The notes under the pieces were generated by a model that was given only the letters and a program-made list of their open reading frames with translations, searched no databases and was not told the origin of the DNA. Both the position numbers and the translations under genes were made by a program. A stretch of DNA of 64,000 nucleotides from an uncultured Acetatifactor sp. (GTDB taxonomy: Bacteria > Bacillota > Clostridia > Lachnospirales > Lachnospiraceae). Below, one piece after another: positions 41,396 to 50,598 of this stretch. Location of the stretch: positions 29,539-93,538 of the forward strand of contig CAJUFB010000010.1 of NCBI GenBank assembly GCA_910585805.1. Reading direction: 5' to 3'. Each line of letters starts with the position of its first letter. The stretch's first letter is position 1.

Positions 41396-42898
41396 TTATG
41401 CGAACGGATTTTCCGTAGGATACAGCACACCCTTAGGCTGGTTGTAATTCAGATCCTCCACCGGCACGCCGATATACTTGAATACCTCATACAGAGCCTT
41501 TCCGAAATGTCCGAATGCCACAGCGCCGTGATGAGGATAGTTCTTCTCTATCAGCACATGGCGGTAGAAGCGTCCCATCTCGGGAATGGCGAATACTCCG
41601 ATGCCGCCGAAGGATTTGGTTGCCACCGGAAGCACCTCTCCCTGGGCAATGTAAGCGCGAAGCTTATTGTCGGCCGTTGACTGGAGACGATAGAAGGTAA
41701 TATCTCCGGGAATGATATCTCCCTCCAGGGTACCCTGGGTCACTTCCTCGGGAAGGGTGCGGGCCATGATCATCTGGTACTTCATGCTGCAGGAAGACAG
41801 CTTTTTGGTATTGGTGTTGCCGCAGTGGAAGCCCATGAAGGTGTCGTTATGAGTATAGCTGTATTTTCCGTTGATAGCATCCTCGTACATATCGTCCGGC
41901 ACGGTATTATTGATATCCAGCAGCGTCACGATGTCCTCGCTGACGCAGGTGCCGATGAACTCGCTCAGGCACCCGTAGATATCCACCTCACAGGATACGG
42001 GAATGCCCATGCCGGTGAGACGGCTGTTCACATAGCAGGGAACGAAGCCGAACTGGGTCTGGAATGCAGGCCAGCATTTTCCGGCGATGGCCACATACTT
42101 GCGGTAGCCTCTGTGAGCCTCCACCCAGTCAAGAAGCGTCAGTTCGTACTGAGCCAGCCTGGGCAGAATCTCCGGCTTCTTGTTGCCGGCGCCAAGCTCC
42201 TCTTCCATCTCCTTCACCCTGGCCGGAATCCTCTCGTCTCCCTCATGCTTCCTGAATGCTTCGAACAGGTCAAGCTCGGAGTTCTCCTCAATCTCCACGC
42301 CCAGGTTGTAAAGCTGCTTGATGGGAGCGTTGCAGGCAAGGAAATTCAGCGGTCTGGGGCCGAAAGAAATAATCTTCAGATTGTTCAGACCTACGATAGC
42401 CCTTGCAATGGGAATAAATTCATGAATCCTGTCTGCGCATTCTGCTGCGGTACCCACGGGATTCTCCGGGATGTAAGCCTTCACATTGCGCAGCTTCAGG
42501 TTATAGCTTGCGTTCAGCATACCGCAGTAAGCATCGCCGCGTCCGCCCACCAGGTCGTTCTGGCTCTCCTCGGCCGCCGCTATGTACATGGCAGGACCGT
42601 CGAAATGCTTTGCCAGCAAAGTCTCGGAAATCTCCGGTCCGAAGTTTCCAAGATATACACACAGCGCGTTACAGCCGTTCGCCTTTAAATCCTCCAGAGC
42701 CTGTACCATATGAATCTCGCTCTCCACGATGCATACGGGACACTCATAGACGCTGTCCGTGCCGTATTTTGCAGTGTAAGCCTCCATCAGAGCCTTCCTT
42801 CTGTTCACGGACAGACTCTCCGGAAAGCAATCGCGGCTCACGGCCACGATACCGATTTTTACTTCCGGCAACAAATTTAACTCCGTTAAATTGTTCAT
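41396..42898 (-). CDS. L-fucose/L-arabinose isomerase family protein
   Basis: 500-residue sugar isomerase-like protein (COG2407). Contains VSRDCFPESL near the start, CVYLGNFGPEISE, ISFGPRPLNFLACNAP in the middle and the family C-terminal region FMGFHCGNTNTKKL with TFYRLQSTADNKLRAYIAQG. Likely converts an aldose to a ketose; fucose, arabinose or another deoxy- or pentose sugar is possible. ATG with AGGAGG. It stands alone, while a xylulokinase lies 10 kb away. Exact substrate uncertain. Confidence 0.82.
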   Translation of the reverse strand: MNNLTELNLLPEVKIGIVAVSRDCFPESLSVNRRKALMEAYTAKYGTDSVYECPVCIVESEIHMVQALEDLKANGCNALCVYLGNFGPEISETLLAKHFDGPAMYIAAAEESQNDLVGGRGDAYCGMLNASYNLKLRNVKAYIPENPVGTAAECADRIHEFIPIARAIVGLNNLKIISFGPRPLNFLACNAPIKQLYNLGVEIEENSELDLFEAFRKHEGDERIPARVKEMEEELGAGNKKPEILPRLAQYELTLLDWVEAHRGYRKYVAIAGKCWPAFQTQFGFVPCYVNSRLTGMGIPVSCEVDIYGCLSEFIGTCVSEDIVTLLDINNTVPDDMYEDAINGKYSYTHNDTFMGFHCGNTNTKKLSSCSMKYQMIMARTLPEEVTQGTLEGDIIPGDITFYRLQSTADNKLRAYIAQGEVLPVATKSFGGIGVFAIPEMGRFYRHVLIEKNYPHHGAVAFGHFGKALYEVFKYIGVPVEDLNYNQPKGVLYPTENPFA

Positions 42899-42945
42899 GT
42901 CATTACCCTCCTGATATATAAATTGATTGTCTGGTTCTTATATAA

Positions 42946-42974
42946 ATTATAACTGTTTTGCCGCTGCTTTTCCA
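42946..42974 (-). promoter_or_regulatory. Promoter of the fucose isomerase-like gene
   Basis: Reading leftwards TGGAAA (42969-42974), 17-bp spacer, TATAAT (42946-42951). The -35 is weak. The remaining part of the 346-bp gap to 43244 shows no gene that I can support. Confidence 0.5.
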
Positions 42975-43244
42975 CTCTTTTTACAAAAAAAACAAAAATC
43001 CCTTTTCAGAATAGTCTGATTTTATGCATATTCCGGATGGTTAAGGTTGGCAGGTATTTTTCTTCCTGCACCGGAAATCCTATGCATGAAGCCAAAACAG
43101 CGGCAGTCCGGAAAATAACCCGGATTGCATTATTGCGCAGACCCGAAAATCAGAACTTGAAGAAACAAATGACAGGATTTGTGCCCGCACACCGGGCAGA
43201 AAGGAATAACAGGAATCGCTCCGCGCGTCCTGTAGCCATAAATT

Positions 43245-43550
43245 ATGAGTAATAAAAGAAACGACACAAGCCTCACAGCCGCCCTGGCGCAGAACACTCT
43301 GGATGAAATCCCTCAGCCGAAATCAGATGCCCGGGAAATCGTCGGCCTGGTAAAGCACAGCGGAAAAATTGACGGCTACCAGCTTTCCGACGGCTCTACC
43401 GTCAGTAAGGAAGAAGGCGTCCGGATGGCAAAGGAAGGCAATATCAGAGGCGTGGGCGTGGCACACCGGGGAGACACGGAATATCTGAAATCCATTCCTG
43501 ACGGCTCTGACAACAACAATCTGGGGAACCTGCCCTCTGTCACAGGATAA
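43245..43550 (+). CDS. DUF3892 family small protein
   Basis: 101 residues. The second half (REIVGLVKHSGKIDGYQLSD, GVRMAKEGNIRGVGVAHRGD, EYLKSIPDGSDNNNLGNLP) matches the DUF3892 pattern known from Firmicutes; function unknown. An in-frame stop lies two codons upstream, fixing the ATG at 43245 as the earliest start, yet no Shine-Dalgarno is visible, which is odd for this genome. Strong terminator follows. Confidence 0.75.
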   Translation: MSNKRNDTSLTAALAQNTLDEIPQPKSDAREIVGLVKHSGKIDGYQLSDGSTVSKEEGVRMAKEGNIRGVGVAHRGDTEYLKSIPDGSDNNNLGNLPSVTG

Positions 43551-43556
43551 TACTTT

Positions 43557-43607
43557 TGCCGCCTGAAGCTGTCCCGCAATGTCAGAACAGCTTCAGGCGG
43601 CTTTCTT
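43557..43607. terminator. Strong bidirectional terminator
   Basis: GCCGCCTGAAGCTGT, loop, ACAGCTTCAGGCGGC then TTTCTT: a perfect 15-bp stem between the convergent DUF3892 and acetyltransferase genes. Confidence 0.85.
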
Positions 43608-43682
43608 CATCCATTTTCAGAACATATTTTCATGGATGGCCTGTTCCCTCTGCGAATGGACGGTATACCCATAATTCCGCTC

Positions 43683-44213
43683 TCACAGCGCACACTCCAG
43701 CTGGCAGTCATAAGGCTCCGCCTCCACATGCCCCTGATGGTAAACTTCCGCTTCCACACAGCCCATTGCCCTGTAAAAGGCCTGAGTCTCCACGGCGGAA
43801 TGAGCGGATATGTAAAGCTTACGCCCGCCATGCCCTGCGGCCCAGTCCTTCGCCGCCAGAAAAAGCGCTCTGCCGATTCGCTTTCCCCGCATATCTTCCG
43901 ACACATGGATGCATGATAAATCCAGATACCTCTGTTCCCCTCCAAACAGCGCGGATTCCACCGATGTAAACCCCTTCAAAACGCCGTCATAAAACGCCCC
44001 ATATACAAAACCGCCTGCGGCAGCGGTATTTTTCAGACATTTCACTAAAAGCTGATATTCTTCCTCCGTCCAGTCGTCAACAAACGGATCATCCCTTATC
44101 ACCCATTCGCCGTCCACCCGTCTCCGGCATTTCGTCACATTCTGATGACGGATAAAACCGCCAAACAGTTCCCGGCAAATTTCTTCCCCGCACAGTTCTC
44201 TGTACTGTACCAT
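43683..44213 (-). CDS. GNAT family N-acetyltransferase
   Basis: 176 residues with a GNAT fold: acetyl-CoA-binding motif A is ISCIHVSEDMRGKRIGRALF-like (LSCIHVSEDMRGKRIG, about 110-125) followed by AHSAVETQAFYRAMGCVEAE (motif B). The ATG at 44213 has AGGAG upstream; the frame to 44279 is unsupported. Substrate unknown. Confidence 0.85.
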   Translation of the reverse strand: MVQYRELCGEEICRELFGGFIRHQNVTKCRRRVDGEWVIRDDPFVDDWTEEEYQLLVKCLKNTAAAGGFVYGAFYDGVLKGFTSVESALFGGEQRYLDLSCIHVSEDMRGKRIGRALFLAAKDWAAGHGGRKLYISAHSAVETQAFYRAMGCVEAEVYHQGHVEAEPYDCQLECAL

Positions 44214-44477
44214 CCTTCTCTCCTCCCGTTCCGCAAAACGCCTGAAACATGGGCGTATATTTTTTGCGGAATCCTGCAAATTTATTTCGTGGCACTTCCC
44301 TATTCCCTGTAAATGCCTCCATCATCTCACAATTCTCTCTTTTTTTCAACCAGGAGTACAGGAAAAATAAATTTGTGCCTCCCTGTCGGTTTTATGCATA
44401 AAATTTTGAATATTTTTCAATAATATTCATCTTTATAAAGATTTCAGGAAATTCCCATGATTTTTTCCAGAAATCCA

Positions 44478-44506
44478 TTGACATATTATGCATGAAGTGC
44501 TAGTAT
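44478..44506 (+). promoter_or_regulatory. Promoter of the amino acid transporter
   Basis: TTGACA (44478-44483), 17-bp spacer, TAGTAT (44501-44506). Downstream leader has two GCGGATAC repeats. Upstream (about 44400-44450) is AT-rich with the dyad TTGAATATTTTTCAA. No gene in the 388-bp gap 44214-44601. Confidence 0.75.
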
Positions 44507-44601
44507 CTCTCCATTGGTCCGCATAGTGCAGATACTTATGTAACCTGCGGATACTATGGCATCCTGCGGATACCAGGAATTTATTTTAGGAGGTAACTAT
44601 T

Positions 44602-45609
44602 ATGAAAATGAAAAAACTGACAGCCCTGCTGCTGGCTTCCCTTATGGCAGTGTCCATGGCAGCCTGCGGCGACACGCCTGCATCCGGTGACGGAACAGGC
44701 AGCAGCGATGCGAGCGGCAGCAGTTCCGAGAGCAGCAGCGACGCTTCCGGCAGCAGTGAAGAAAGCGGCAGCGACGCTTCCGACAGCAGCGAGGAGAGCG
44801 GCACCGGCGCTTCCGACGGCAGCGAGGAGAGCGGCACCGATGCCGCGGACGGCAGCGAAGAAACTTCCGGTTCCGATGGCAGCAGCGACGCTTCCGGACA
44901 GGCAGAAGGCTTCACTACTGCAGTGGAAGGCAAGCTGACCATGGCAACCAACGCGGCTTTCCCGCCCTATGAGTATGTGGAAGGCGGACAGGTAGCCGGC
45001 ATCGATGCGGAAATCGCCGATGCCATCGCCGATAAACTGGGACTGGAGCTGCAGATTGACGACATGGAATTCGATTCCATCACGGAGGCCCTCAAGGGCG
45101 GCAAGGCAGACATCGGCCTGGCCGGCATGACCATCACCCCCGACCGTCAGGAAGAGGTTGATTTCACCGTCAGCTACACCACGGGCGTACAGGTCATCAT
45201 CGTGACAGAGGACAGCGACATCACCAGCGCGGATGACCTGCTTGCGGAGGGTGCCAACCATACTGTCGGCGTTCAGCGCAATACCACCGGCGACATCTAC
45301 ACCACCAAAGATATCGAAGATGCGGGCCTGGGAACCATAGACCGCTACAGCAAGGGCGCGGAGGCCGTACAGGCTTTGAAGACAGGAAAGGTAGACTGTG
45401 TGGTAATCGACAATGAGCCTGCCAAAGCTTTTGTTGCCGAGGTAGAAGGACTGAAGATTCTGGATACCGAATACATTACAGAGGAGTATGCCGCTGCCAT
45501 GAGCAAGGATAATCCCGCGCTCTACGAAGCGGTGAACAATGCGCTGATGGAGCTGATCGCGGACGGCACCGTCCAGAGCATCATCGACAAATACATCACT
45601 GCGGAATAA
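44602..45609 (+). CDS. Polar amino acid ABC transporter, substrate-binding lipoprotein
   Basis: 335-residue lipoprotein: signal peptide with lipobox ending MAAC (Cys22). Residues 24-105 are an unusually long Ser/Gly/Asp/Glu linker built of SSDASGSSEESG-like repeats. The SBP type 3 domain follows (KLTMATNAAFPPYEYVEGG, ADIGLAGMTITPDRQEEVDF, VGVQRNTTGD) and binds a polar amino acid. ATG with AGGAGG. The permease and ATPase genes follow after a 389-bp gap that holds a hairpin and repeat A. Confidence 0.93.
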   Translation: MKMKKLTALLLASLMAVSMAACGDTPASGDGTGSSDASGSSSESSSDASGSSEESGSDASDSSEESGTGASDGSEESGTDAADGSEETSGSDGSSDASGQAEGFTTAVEGKLTMATNAAFPPYEYVEGGQVAGIDAEIADAIADKLGLELQIDDMEFDSITEALKGGKADIGLAGMTITPDRQEEVDFTVSYTTGVQVIIVTEDSDITSADDLLAEGANHTVGVQRNTTGDIYTTKDIEDAGLGTIDRYSKGAEAVQALKTGKVDCVVIDNEPAKAFVAEVEGLKILDTEYITEEYAAAMSKDNPALYEAVNNALMELIADGTVQSIIDKYITAE

Positions 45610-45645
45610 TTCCTGTTCCAAACTATCCGGCCTGAATCCCGGATA

Positions 45646-45682
45646 CAGGGGCTGCCGCCGGATTGCCTGATGCGGCAGCCCT
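45646..45682 (+). terminator. Hairpin (attenuator) after the substrate-binding gene
   Basis: GGGGCTGCCGC, loop, GCGGCAGCCCTTAT: a strong stem with only a weak T run. It may let most transcripts stop after the binding protein, giving it higher expression than the permease (inference). Confidence 0.6.
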
Positions 45683-45845
45683 TATCTGTGCTGTGGGCAC
45701 TGTGAGCATCTTTATCCGCCCTTTCCGACGGAATGAAGCATTCCCCCTGCGCGTCCACACGGCATTGAAATGCCGCACAGAACCATTTCGATTTTGCCCT
45801 TTCCGAAATGCCCTTTTCAAAAAACGGAAGGCGCCATGTCGGAAT

Positions 45846-45946
45846 TATACTGCAGACCGCGAGGTTTACAGTGATGCCTCCGGGAAAATACCCGGCTGGC
45901 GGTCTGCAGTCGGGTTGTACTGCAACTTCAACCGGTGCGCGGTATA
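45846..45946 (+). repeat. Repeat A copy 2
   Basis: 101-bp element TATACTGCAGACCGCGAGG to GGTGCGCGGTATA with the inner GCAGACCGC / GCGGTCTGC pairing. It sits between the binding protein and permease genes of one transporter. Confidence 0.85.
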
Positions 45947-45998
45947 TACTGCATCTGCACACGAAAGCACAACTTATGACAAAAAGGAGAATCACCCC

Positions 45999-46781
45999 AT
46001 GAGACCATCCGCTTCTCAAAGCTGGCCCCTGGTTGCGCCGGACTGGATACAGAACGGCCCCGAGTGGCTGAACGATTTCGGGTACGATGTCTACAAAAGC
46101 TTTATCTTTGACGACAGGTACCAAATGTACATAAAGGGGTTGGGAAATACCCTGCTGCTTACCCTTCTGGCGCTTCTCATCGGCGTGGCTCTGGGCGTGG
46201 TCGTCTCTCTGGTCCGCGTATCCTGGGACAAAAACCATACGGAACTGCACGGTCCCGGTAAATTTGCCCTGGGCTTCTTCAATGCCATTGCAAGGGTATA
46301 CCTGACAGTCATCCGCGGTACGCCCATGGTAGTGCAGCTGATGATCATGTATTTCGTCATCTTCGCCTCCAGCCGGAACAAGGTCATGGTAGCCGCCCTG
46401 TCTTTCGGCATTAACTCCGGAGCCTATGTGGCGGAAATTATCCGTGGCGGTATCATGTCCATCGATGCCGGACAGATGGAAGCAGGACGCAGCCTGGGCT
46501 TCGGCTATGTGTCCACCATGCGCTACATCATTTTGCCCCAGGCCTTCAAGGCCGTACTGCCCACTCTGGCAAACGAATTCATCGTCCTGTTAAAGGAGAC
46601 CGCGGTGGCAGGCTATGTGGGGCTGACGGATATCACCTACGCAGGCAATATCATCGGAGGCAACTGCTATGATTATCTGTTCCCCCTGCTGATGTCCGCG
46701 CTGATCTATCTGGTGCTGGTAATGTTCTTTACTTTCCTGGTAGGGAAACTGGAAAGGAGGCTGAGAAGCAGTGAGCGATAA
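45999..46781 (+). CDS. Polar amino acid ABC transporter, permease
   Basis: 260-residue HisM/GlnP-type inner membrane permease. Hydrophobic helices with the family entry YIKGLGNTLLLTLLALLIG, VIRGTPMVVQLMIMYF, and the EAA loop EAGRSLGFGYVSTMRYIILPQAFKAV read in two parts (GQMEAGRSLGFG, ILPQAFKAVLP) that docks to the ATPase. ATG at 45999 with AAAGGAGA; the long upstream frame is repeat A and is rejected. Its 3' end overlaps the ATPase start by 11 bp. Confidence 0.95.
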   Translation: MRPSASQSWPLVAPDWIQNGPEWLNDFGYDVYKSFIFDDRYQMYIKGLGNTLLLTLLALLIGVALGVVVSLVRVSWDKNHTELHGPGKFALGFFNAIARVYLTVIRGTPMVVQLMIMYFVIFASSRNKVMVAALSFGINSGAYVAEIIRGGIMSIDAGQMEAGRSLGFGYVSTMRYIILPQAFKAVLPTLANEFIVLLKETAVAGYVGLTDITYAGNIIGGNCYDYLFPLLMSALIYLVLVMFFTFLVGKLERRLRSSER

Positions 46782-47514
46782 TTTTATTATTCAGGCAAAA
46801 GAGGTACGGAAGCACTATAACGGCGGCGAAATCAAGGCCCTGGACGGTGTGACCGCTTCTGTCCGCAAGGGCGAAGTGGTGGTAGTCATCGGCCCTTCCG
46901 GTTCCGGGAAATCCACTTTCTTAAGATGCCTGAACCTGCTGGAAGTCCCCACGGGAGGACAGATTCTGTTCGAAGGGACGGATATCACCGACAAAAATGC
47001 CAATATCAATCTCCACCGCCAGAAGATGGGAATGGTGTTCCAGCACTTTAACCTGTTCCCTCACATGACGATTTTAAAGAATATGACCCTGGCTCCCATG
47101 AAGCTTTTGAAAAAGTCCCAGAGCGATGCGGAAGCACAGGCCAGGACACTGCTGGAACGGGTGGGACTGGGAGACCGGGCCGGCGCTTACCCCAGCCAGC
47201 TGTCCGGCGGCCAGAAACAGCGGATTGCCATCGTCCGTGCTCTCTGCATGGACCCGGAGGTCATGCTCTTTGACGAACCTACCTCCGCGCTGGACCCGGA
47301 GATGGTGGGGGAAGTACTGGAGGTTATGAAGGAACTGGCCAGAGAAGGCATGACTATGGTAGTAGTCACCCACGAAATGGGCTTCGCCAGAGAAATGGCT
47401 GACAGAGTGATTTTTATGGCAGACGGGAAAATCGTGGAGGAAGGTACTCCGGAAGAAATTTTCTCCGCTCCGAAGCAGCCCAGGACGCGGGATTTCCTGG
47501 CCAAGGTGCTGTAA
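46771..47514 (+). CDS. Polar amino acid ABC transporter, ATP-binding protein
   Basis: GlnQ-type ATPase, 247 residues, powering the permease. Walker A GPSGSGKST (about 39-47), Q-loop VFQHFNLFPHMT, signature LSGGQKQR, Walker B VMLFDEPTSALD and H-loop VVTHEMGFA. GTG start with AGGAGG about 10 nt upstream, overlapping the permease end, so the two are translationally coupled. Confidence 0.96.
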   Translation: MSDNFIIQAKEVRKHYNGGEIKALDGVTASVRKGEVVVVIGPSGSGKSTFLRCLNLLEVPTGGQILFEGTDITDKNANINLHRQKMGMVFQHFNLFPHMTILKNMTLAPMKLLKKSQSDAEAQARTLLERVGLGDRAGAYPSQLSGGQKQRIAIVRALCMDPEVMLFDEPTSALDPEMVGEVLEVMKELAREGMTMVVVTHEMGFAREMADRVIFMADGKIVEEGTPEEIFSAPKQPRTRDFLAKVL

Positions 47515-47585
47515 ATCCATTATCCGCGTTGATAAGAATGAAAATGTGGGCAACAGGCGGCACCAGATTTTCGGCATACGAATGG

Positions 47586-47687
47586 TATACTGCAGACCGC
47601 CAGGATTTACAGTGGTGTCCCTGGGAAAGTACCTGGCTGGCGGTCTGCAGTCGGGTTGCACTGCAAATTTAACCGGTGCGCAGTATA
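47586..47687 (+). repeat. Repeat A copy 3
   Basis: 102-bp element TATACTGCAGACCGCCAGG to GGTGCGCAGTATA with the perfect 15-bp inner inverted repeat. Confidence 0.9.
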
Positions 47688-47758
47688 AATGAACTTCCGG
47701 CAGAAGGCCATGAAGTCACGATTCCTACGAGAGGAAATGCTGCTGATGGAGTTTCTGC

Positions 47759-47791
47759 ACAAAGGGGCTGTCGGGAAACAGCCCCTTTGTA
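47759..47791 (+). terminator. Terminator of the amino acid transporter operon
   Basis: CAAAGGGGCTGT, loop, ACAGCCCCTTTGT: strong 11-bp stem 245 bp past the ATPase stop, ending in TTTGT. It lies after repeat A copy 3, so the repeat is transcribed. Confidence 0.7.
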
Positions 47792-47797
47792 ACGAAT

Positions 47798-47900
47798 TAT
47801 ACTCGTGAACGCATTTAATTGCCGCTTTCAGCTCCGGATTGCCGCGATGCGTTCACTCGCTATATTCTGGAGACGGCAATTATTTGCGTTTGTGAGTATA
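47798..47900 (-). repeat. Repeat B copy 2
   Basis: 103 bp, reverse orientation to copies 1 and 3, ends TATACTCGTGAACGCAT and GTTTGTGAGTATA. It stops 2 bp from the sulfatase stop codon. Confidence 0.9.
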
Positions 47901-47902
47901 AA

Positions 47903-49378
47903 TCATATAAACTCCCCATACTTCTCCTGCAGCAAAGGAATCCCGTATTCCCGGGGCGTTCCCTTGATCCGCTCCATATATCCTTTCAATGCGCCCCTGC
48001 AATGCTCGGGCCCGCCTTCCCGCATTACGGTCCACATGGGATCAACATCTGACCGGGATGACTTCATCATGCTGTCCGTCCAGTCCAGAATCATCTTCGC
48101 TCCCCTGGCGCACAAGTCCGGGCGTTCCTCCGCCAGATTATGCAGCTCATGAGGATCCTCCTTCACATGGAACAGCATCTCGTCCGGCAGCAGATGCCCG
48201 CCGCCATGAATGGTGCGGATATAGATATAATCGTCAAACCGTACACTCCTCTGGCACACATGGGCGCACTGGGTCAGCACCGCGTAAGGTTTGGAGCAGT
48301 CCGTGCCGTCCTTCAGGGCTTTCGCAAAGGAAACGCCGTCGTAGCGGAAGTTATCCCAGGTTGCCAGGGATGTGCCTAGCAGCTCCTGCATGGTGGGCGC
48401 CAGATCCGTATTGTCATGGAAGCCCTTCACCACCGCCCCTTTCCGCATCCCCGGCCAGCGGATGATCAGCGGGATCCTGCAGACCGGGTCATCGGCCATG
48501 CCATGCTCCGCATACACGCCGAACTCTCCCAGATCCTCTCCGTGGTCCGCCGTGATGATAACAGCCAGATCATCGTCATACAGTCCGTTTTCCTTCAGCC
48601 AGCCGATAATCCGGCCGATATTGTCATCGGTATACCTGATCCCGTCATCATAGGAATTCAGAAAGCGCTTAGCCTCTTCCAGGTCTTTAAGGCTGCCGGG
48701 ATGTTTGGGCCACCGGGCATTATGATCGTCATTCCACATATTAATCTCGTTTGCCCCGTGAGGCCCTATATGCAGAAGGTGCTCCGCGAAAATCTCCTCC
48801 GTAATCCAGTCGTCCGGCATGGGCGTATCCTCCAGGCCGCTTCTGTAATCCGCCGGTGTCCGGTAAGGCGTGTGGGGATCCCAGTAATGCACATGCATCA
48901 TCCAGTTGTCCTCTTTTCCGTTCTTTTCCAGCCACTCCAGTACCTTCGGCGTCACCATCTCTGCCGTTTCTCCGCCTCTCCTGCCCACATTATGGCATTC
49001 ATTGAAACCGGAATTAAACCACCATGCGCTGTGGCGCTCCGCAAAGGTGGAAAAAGATACCGTATGCATCCCCGCCCGGCGGAACTGCATAAACAGGCCG
49101 TTTTCCGAAATCTCATCCGTAAAGCTTCTGCTCCTGCCCTGTAGGCGCATATCCGCCGCCGTCCCCCCGTGTCCTACGACACCGTTGTGAATCCCGTACT
49201 GTCCGCTGATCATGGACGCCCGGGAAGGCAGACAGGGCGCGTTGGGGCAGTAATAATCTTCAAATCGAACACCTTCCTGCGCGATTTCGTCCATCACAGG
49301 CGTGGTATTGCGTCCGTAGCCGTAACATCCCATGTGGTCCGCCCGCAGTGTGTCAATGTCGAACATAAGCACTCTCAT
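47903..49378 (-). CDS. Type I sulfatase
   Basis: 491-residue sulfatase family enzyme (alkaline phosphatase superfamily) cleaving sulfate esters, perhaps from host or dietary glycans. N-terminal metal site FDIDTLRADHMGCYG; active site CLPSRASMISG with Cys49, to be converted to formylglycine by a maturation enzyme that is not in the window; ITADHGEDLGEFG holds the second metal site. No signal peptide, so it should act in the cytoplasm. ATG with AAGGAG. Substrate unknown. Confidence 0.9.
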   Translation of the reverse strand: MRVLMFDIDTLRADHMGCYGYGRNTTPVMDEIAQEGVRFEDYYCPNAPCLPSRASMISGQYGIHNGVVGHGGTAADMRLQGRSRSFTDEISENGLFMQFRRAGMHTVSFSTFAERHSAWWFNSGFNECHNVGRRGGETAEMVTPKVLEWLEKNGKEDNWMMHVHYWDPHTPYRTPADYRSGLEDTPMPDDWITEEIFAEHLLHIGPHGANEINMWNDDHNARWPKHPGSLKDLEEAKRFLNSYDDGIRYTDDNIGRIIGWLKENGLYDDDLAVIITADHGEDLGEFGVYAEHGMADDPVCRIPLIIRWPGMRKGAVVKGFHDNTDLAPTMQELLGTSLATWDNFRYDGVSFAKALKDGTDCSKPYAVLTQCAHVCQRSVRFDDYIYIRTIHGGGHLLPDEMLFHVKEDPHELHNLAEERPDLCARGAKMILDWTDSMMKSSRSDVDPMWTVMREGGPEHCRGALKGYMERIKGTPREYGIPLLQEKYGEFI

Positions 49379-49633
49379 TTCTTGTTTCTCCTTCCTGGTC
49401 TTCCCCCGATTTCAGCTCTGTCAGCATGATCTCAATAAACCTCCCTGCAGCAGGCAACGGGGGATCCACCTCAGTTCCGCTTAGTTTGCTGCACGGCAAG
49501 CTGCGGAATGAAACCCTGTATTTGATTCATGAATCATCCTTATTGCATACCTTAACTTCCTACCAACTTCATAAAACAACAAAAGGAAAATCAGTTGCCT
49601 ATCCCCCTCGGCTTAAAGTCACACGTTATGCAT

Positions 49634-50413
49634 TCAGCGCTCTCCCAAAGACTGATTTTCCAGCACAAGCTCCGCGCAGACCGGATAATGGTCCGACAGG
49701 TATAGCCCTTCTCTCTGATCCGTCCATTTATCCAGCTGCTCACACCTTACCGCTCCCCGGGTAATGATGAAGTCGATACTTGACTGCTCATCGCCTTTCC
49801 AGTAGCCGTGATATGTCACCCCGATCTGTTCCGTCTGGTTGACGAATTCGGGATATTCCTTCAAGACCTGCATCTCTTCCCAGTCCGGCTCCATATTAAA
49901 GTCGCCGGTCACAATAATGGGAACATCCCCGAAAAAGGTGTCCGCCGCCACCTTTTTCAGGATCTGCTCCAGAGCCAGCTTTCTGGCCAGCTGCCCCGCA
50001 TTGTCCAGATGGGCGTTGGCCACCCGGAATACCTGCCTTGTCCGCATGTCCTCAAACACCGCCTCCGTGCATATTCTGGGACAATCGCTCTGCCCCGGAT
50101 AACGGGAACCGGGCGCCGTGGGCGTCTCCGAAAGCCAGTAGGTGTCCATCTTCATCAGGTTCATCCGTTCCTTCCGGTAAGCGATGGCCGACTGCTCGTC
50201 CCGGAGGGACACACTGCGGCCGCAGCCTACAATATAGTAGTCATCCAGATTCTCCTTCAGCCACACCGCCACATGGGGCAGCACTTCCTGAAAACACAGG
50301 ATATCCGGTTTCTCCTGCGCGATTTTCTGCAGGATAAGCGGCTTCCTGAACTCAAAATTGTTCTCGCCGTCATAACCGCAGTCATACCGTATATTGAATG
50401 TTACAAATTTCAT
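49634..50413 (-). CDS. Endonuclease/exonuclease/phosphatase family protein
   Basis: 259-residue EEP-fold hydrolase. Motifs FNIRYDCGYDGENNF, FQEVLPHVAVWL, VTGDFNMEPDWEEM and SDHYPVCAELVL provide the metal and catalytic residues (Glu, Asp, Asn, His). Such proteins include sugar- and lipid-phosphate hydrolases as well as nucleases; the short form with NIRYD is often found in carbohydrate loci. ATG with AAAGGA. It lies 255 bp upstream of the sulfatase in the same direction, and the gap holds no recognisable gene. Confidence 0.87.
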   Translation of the reverse strand: MKFVTFNIRYDCGYDGENNFEFRKPLILQKIAQEKPDILCFQEVLPHVAVWLKENLDDYYIVGCGRSVSLRDEQSAIAYRKERMNLMKMDTYWLSETPTAPGSRYPGQSDCPRICTEAVFEDMRTRQVFRVANAHLDNAGQLARKLALEQILKKVAADTFFGDVPIIVTGDFNMEPDWEEMQVLKEYPEFVNQTEQIGVTYHGYWKGDEQSSIDFIITRGAVRCEQLDKWTDQREGLYLSDHYPVCAELVLENQSLGER

Positions 50414-50495
50414 ATGAGTCCATCCTTTTTTGTCACATTAATGTTTTTTTACAGCACGCATTCTTCTTACACTTTTCAGGCCAGTTTCCATAATT

Positions 50496-50598
50496 TATAC
50501 CCATAAACGCAAATAATTGCCGTCCGCAGAGTATAACGAGTGAACGCATCGCGGCATTCCGGAGCTGAAAGCGGCAATTAAATGCGTTCACGAGTATA
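50496..50598 (+). repeat. Repeat B copy 3, intact
   Basis: TATACCCATAAACGCAAATA to TGCGTTCACGAGTATA, with a third related motif (TATAACGAGTGAACGCATCG) in the middle. The ends are 27-bp imperfect inverted repeats. Confidence 0.9.

Noticed and set aside
43037..43252. 71-codon frame before the DUF3892 gene
   Set aside because: No RBS, basic random composition, overlaps the DUF3892 start in another frame.
45663..45998. N-terminal extension of the permease
   Set aside because: Encoded by repeat A and spacer; the permease ATG at 45999 has its own RBS and a normal family start.
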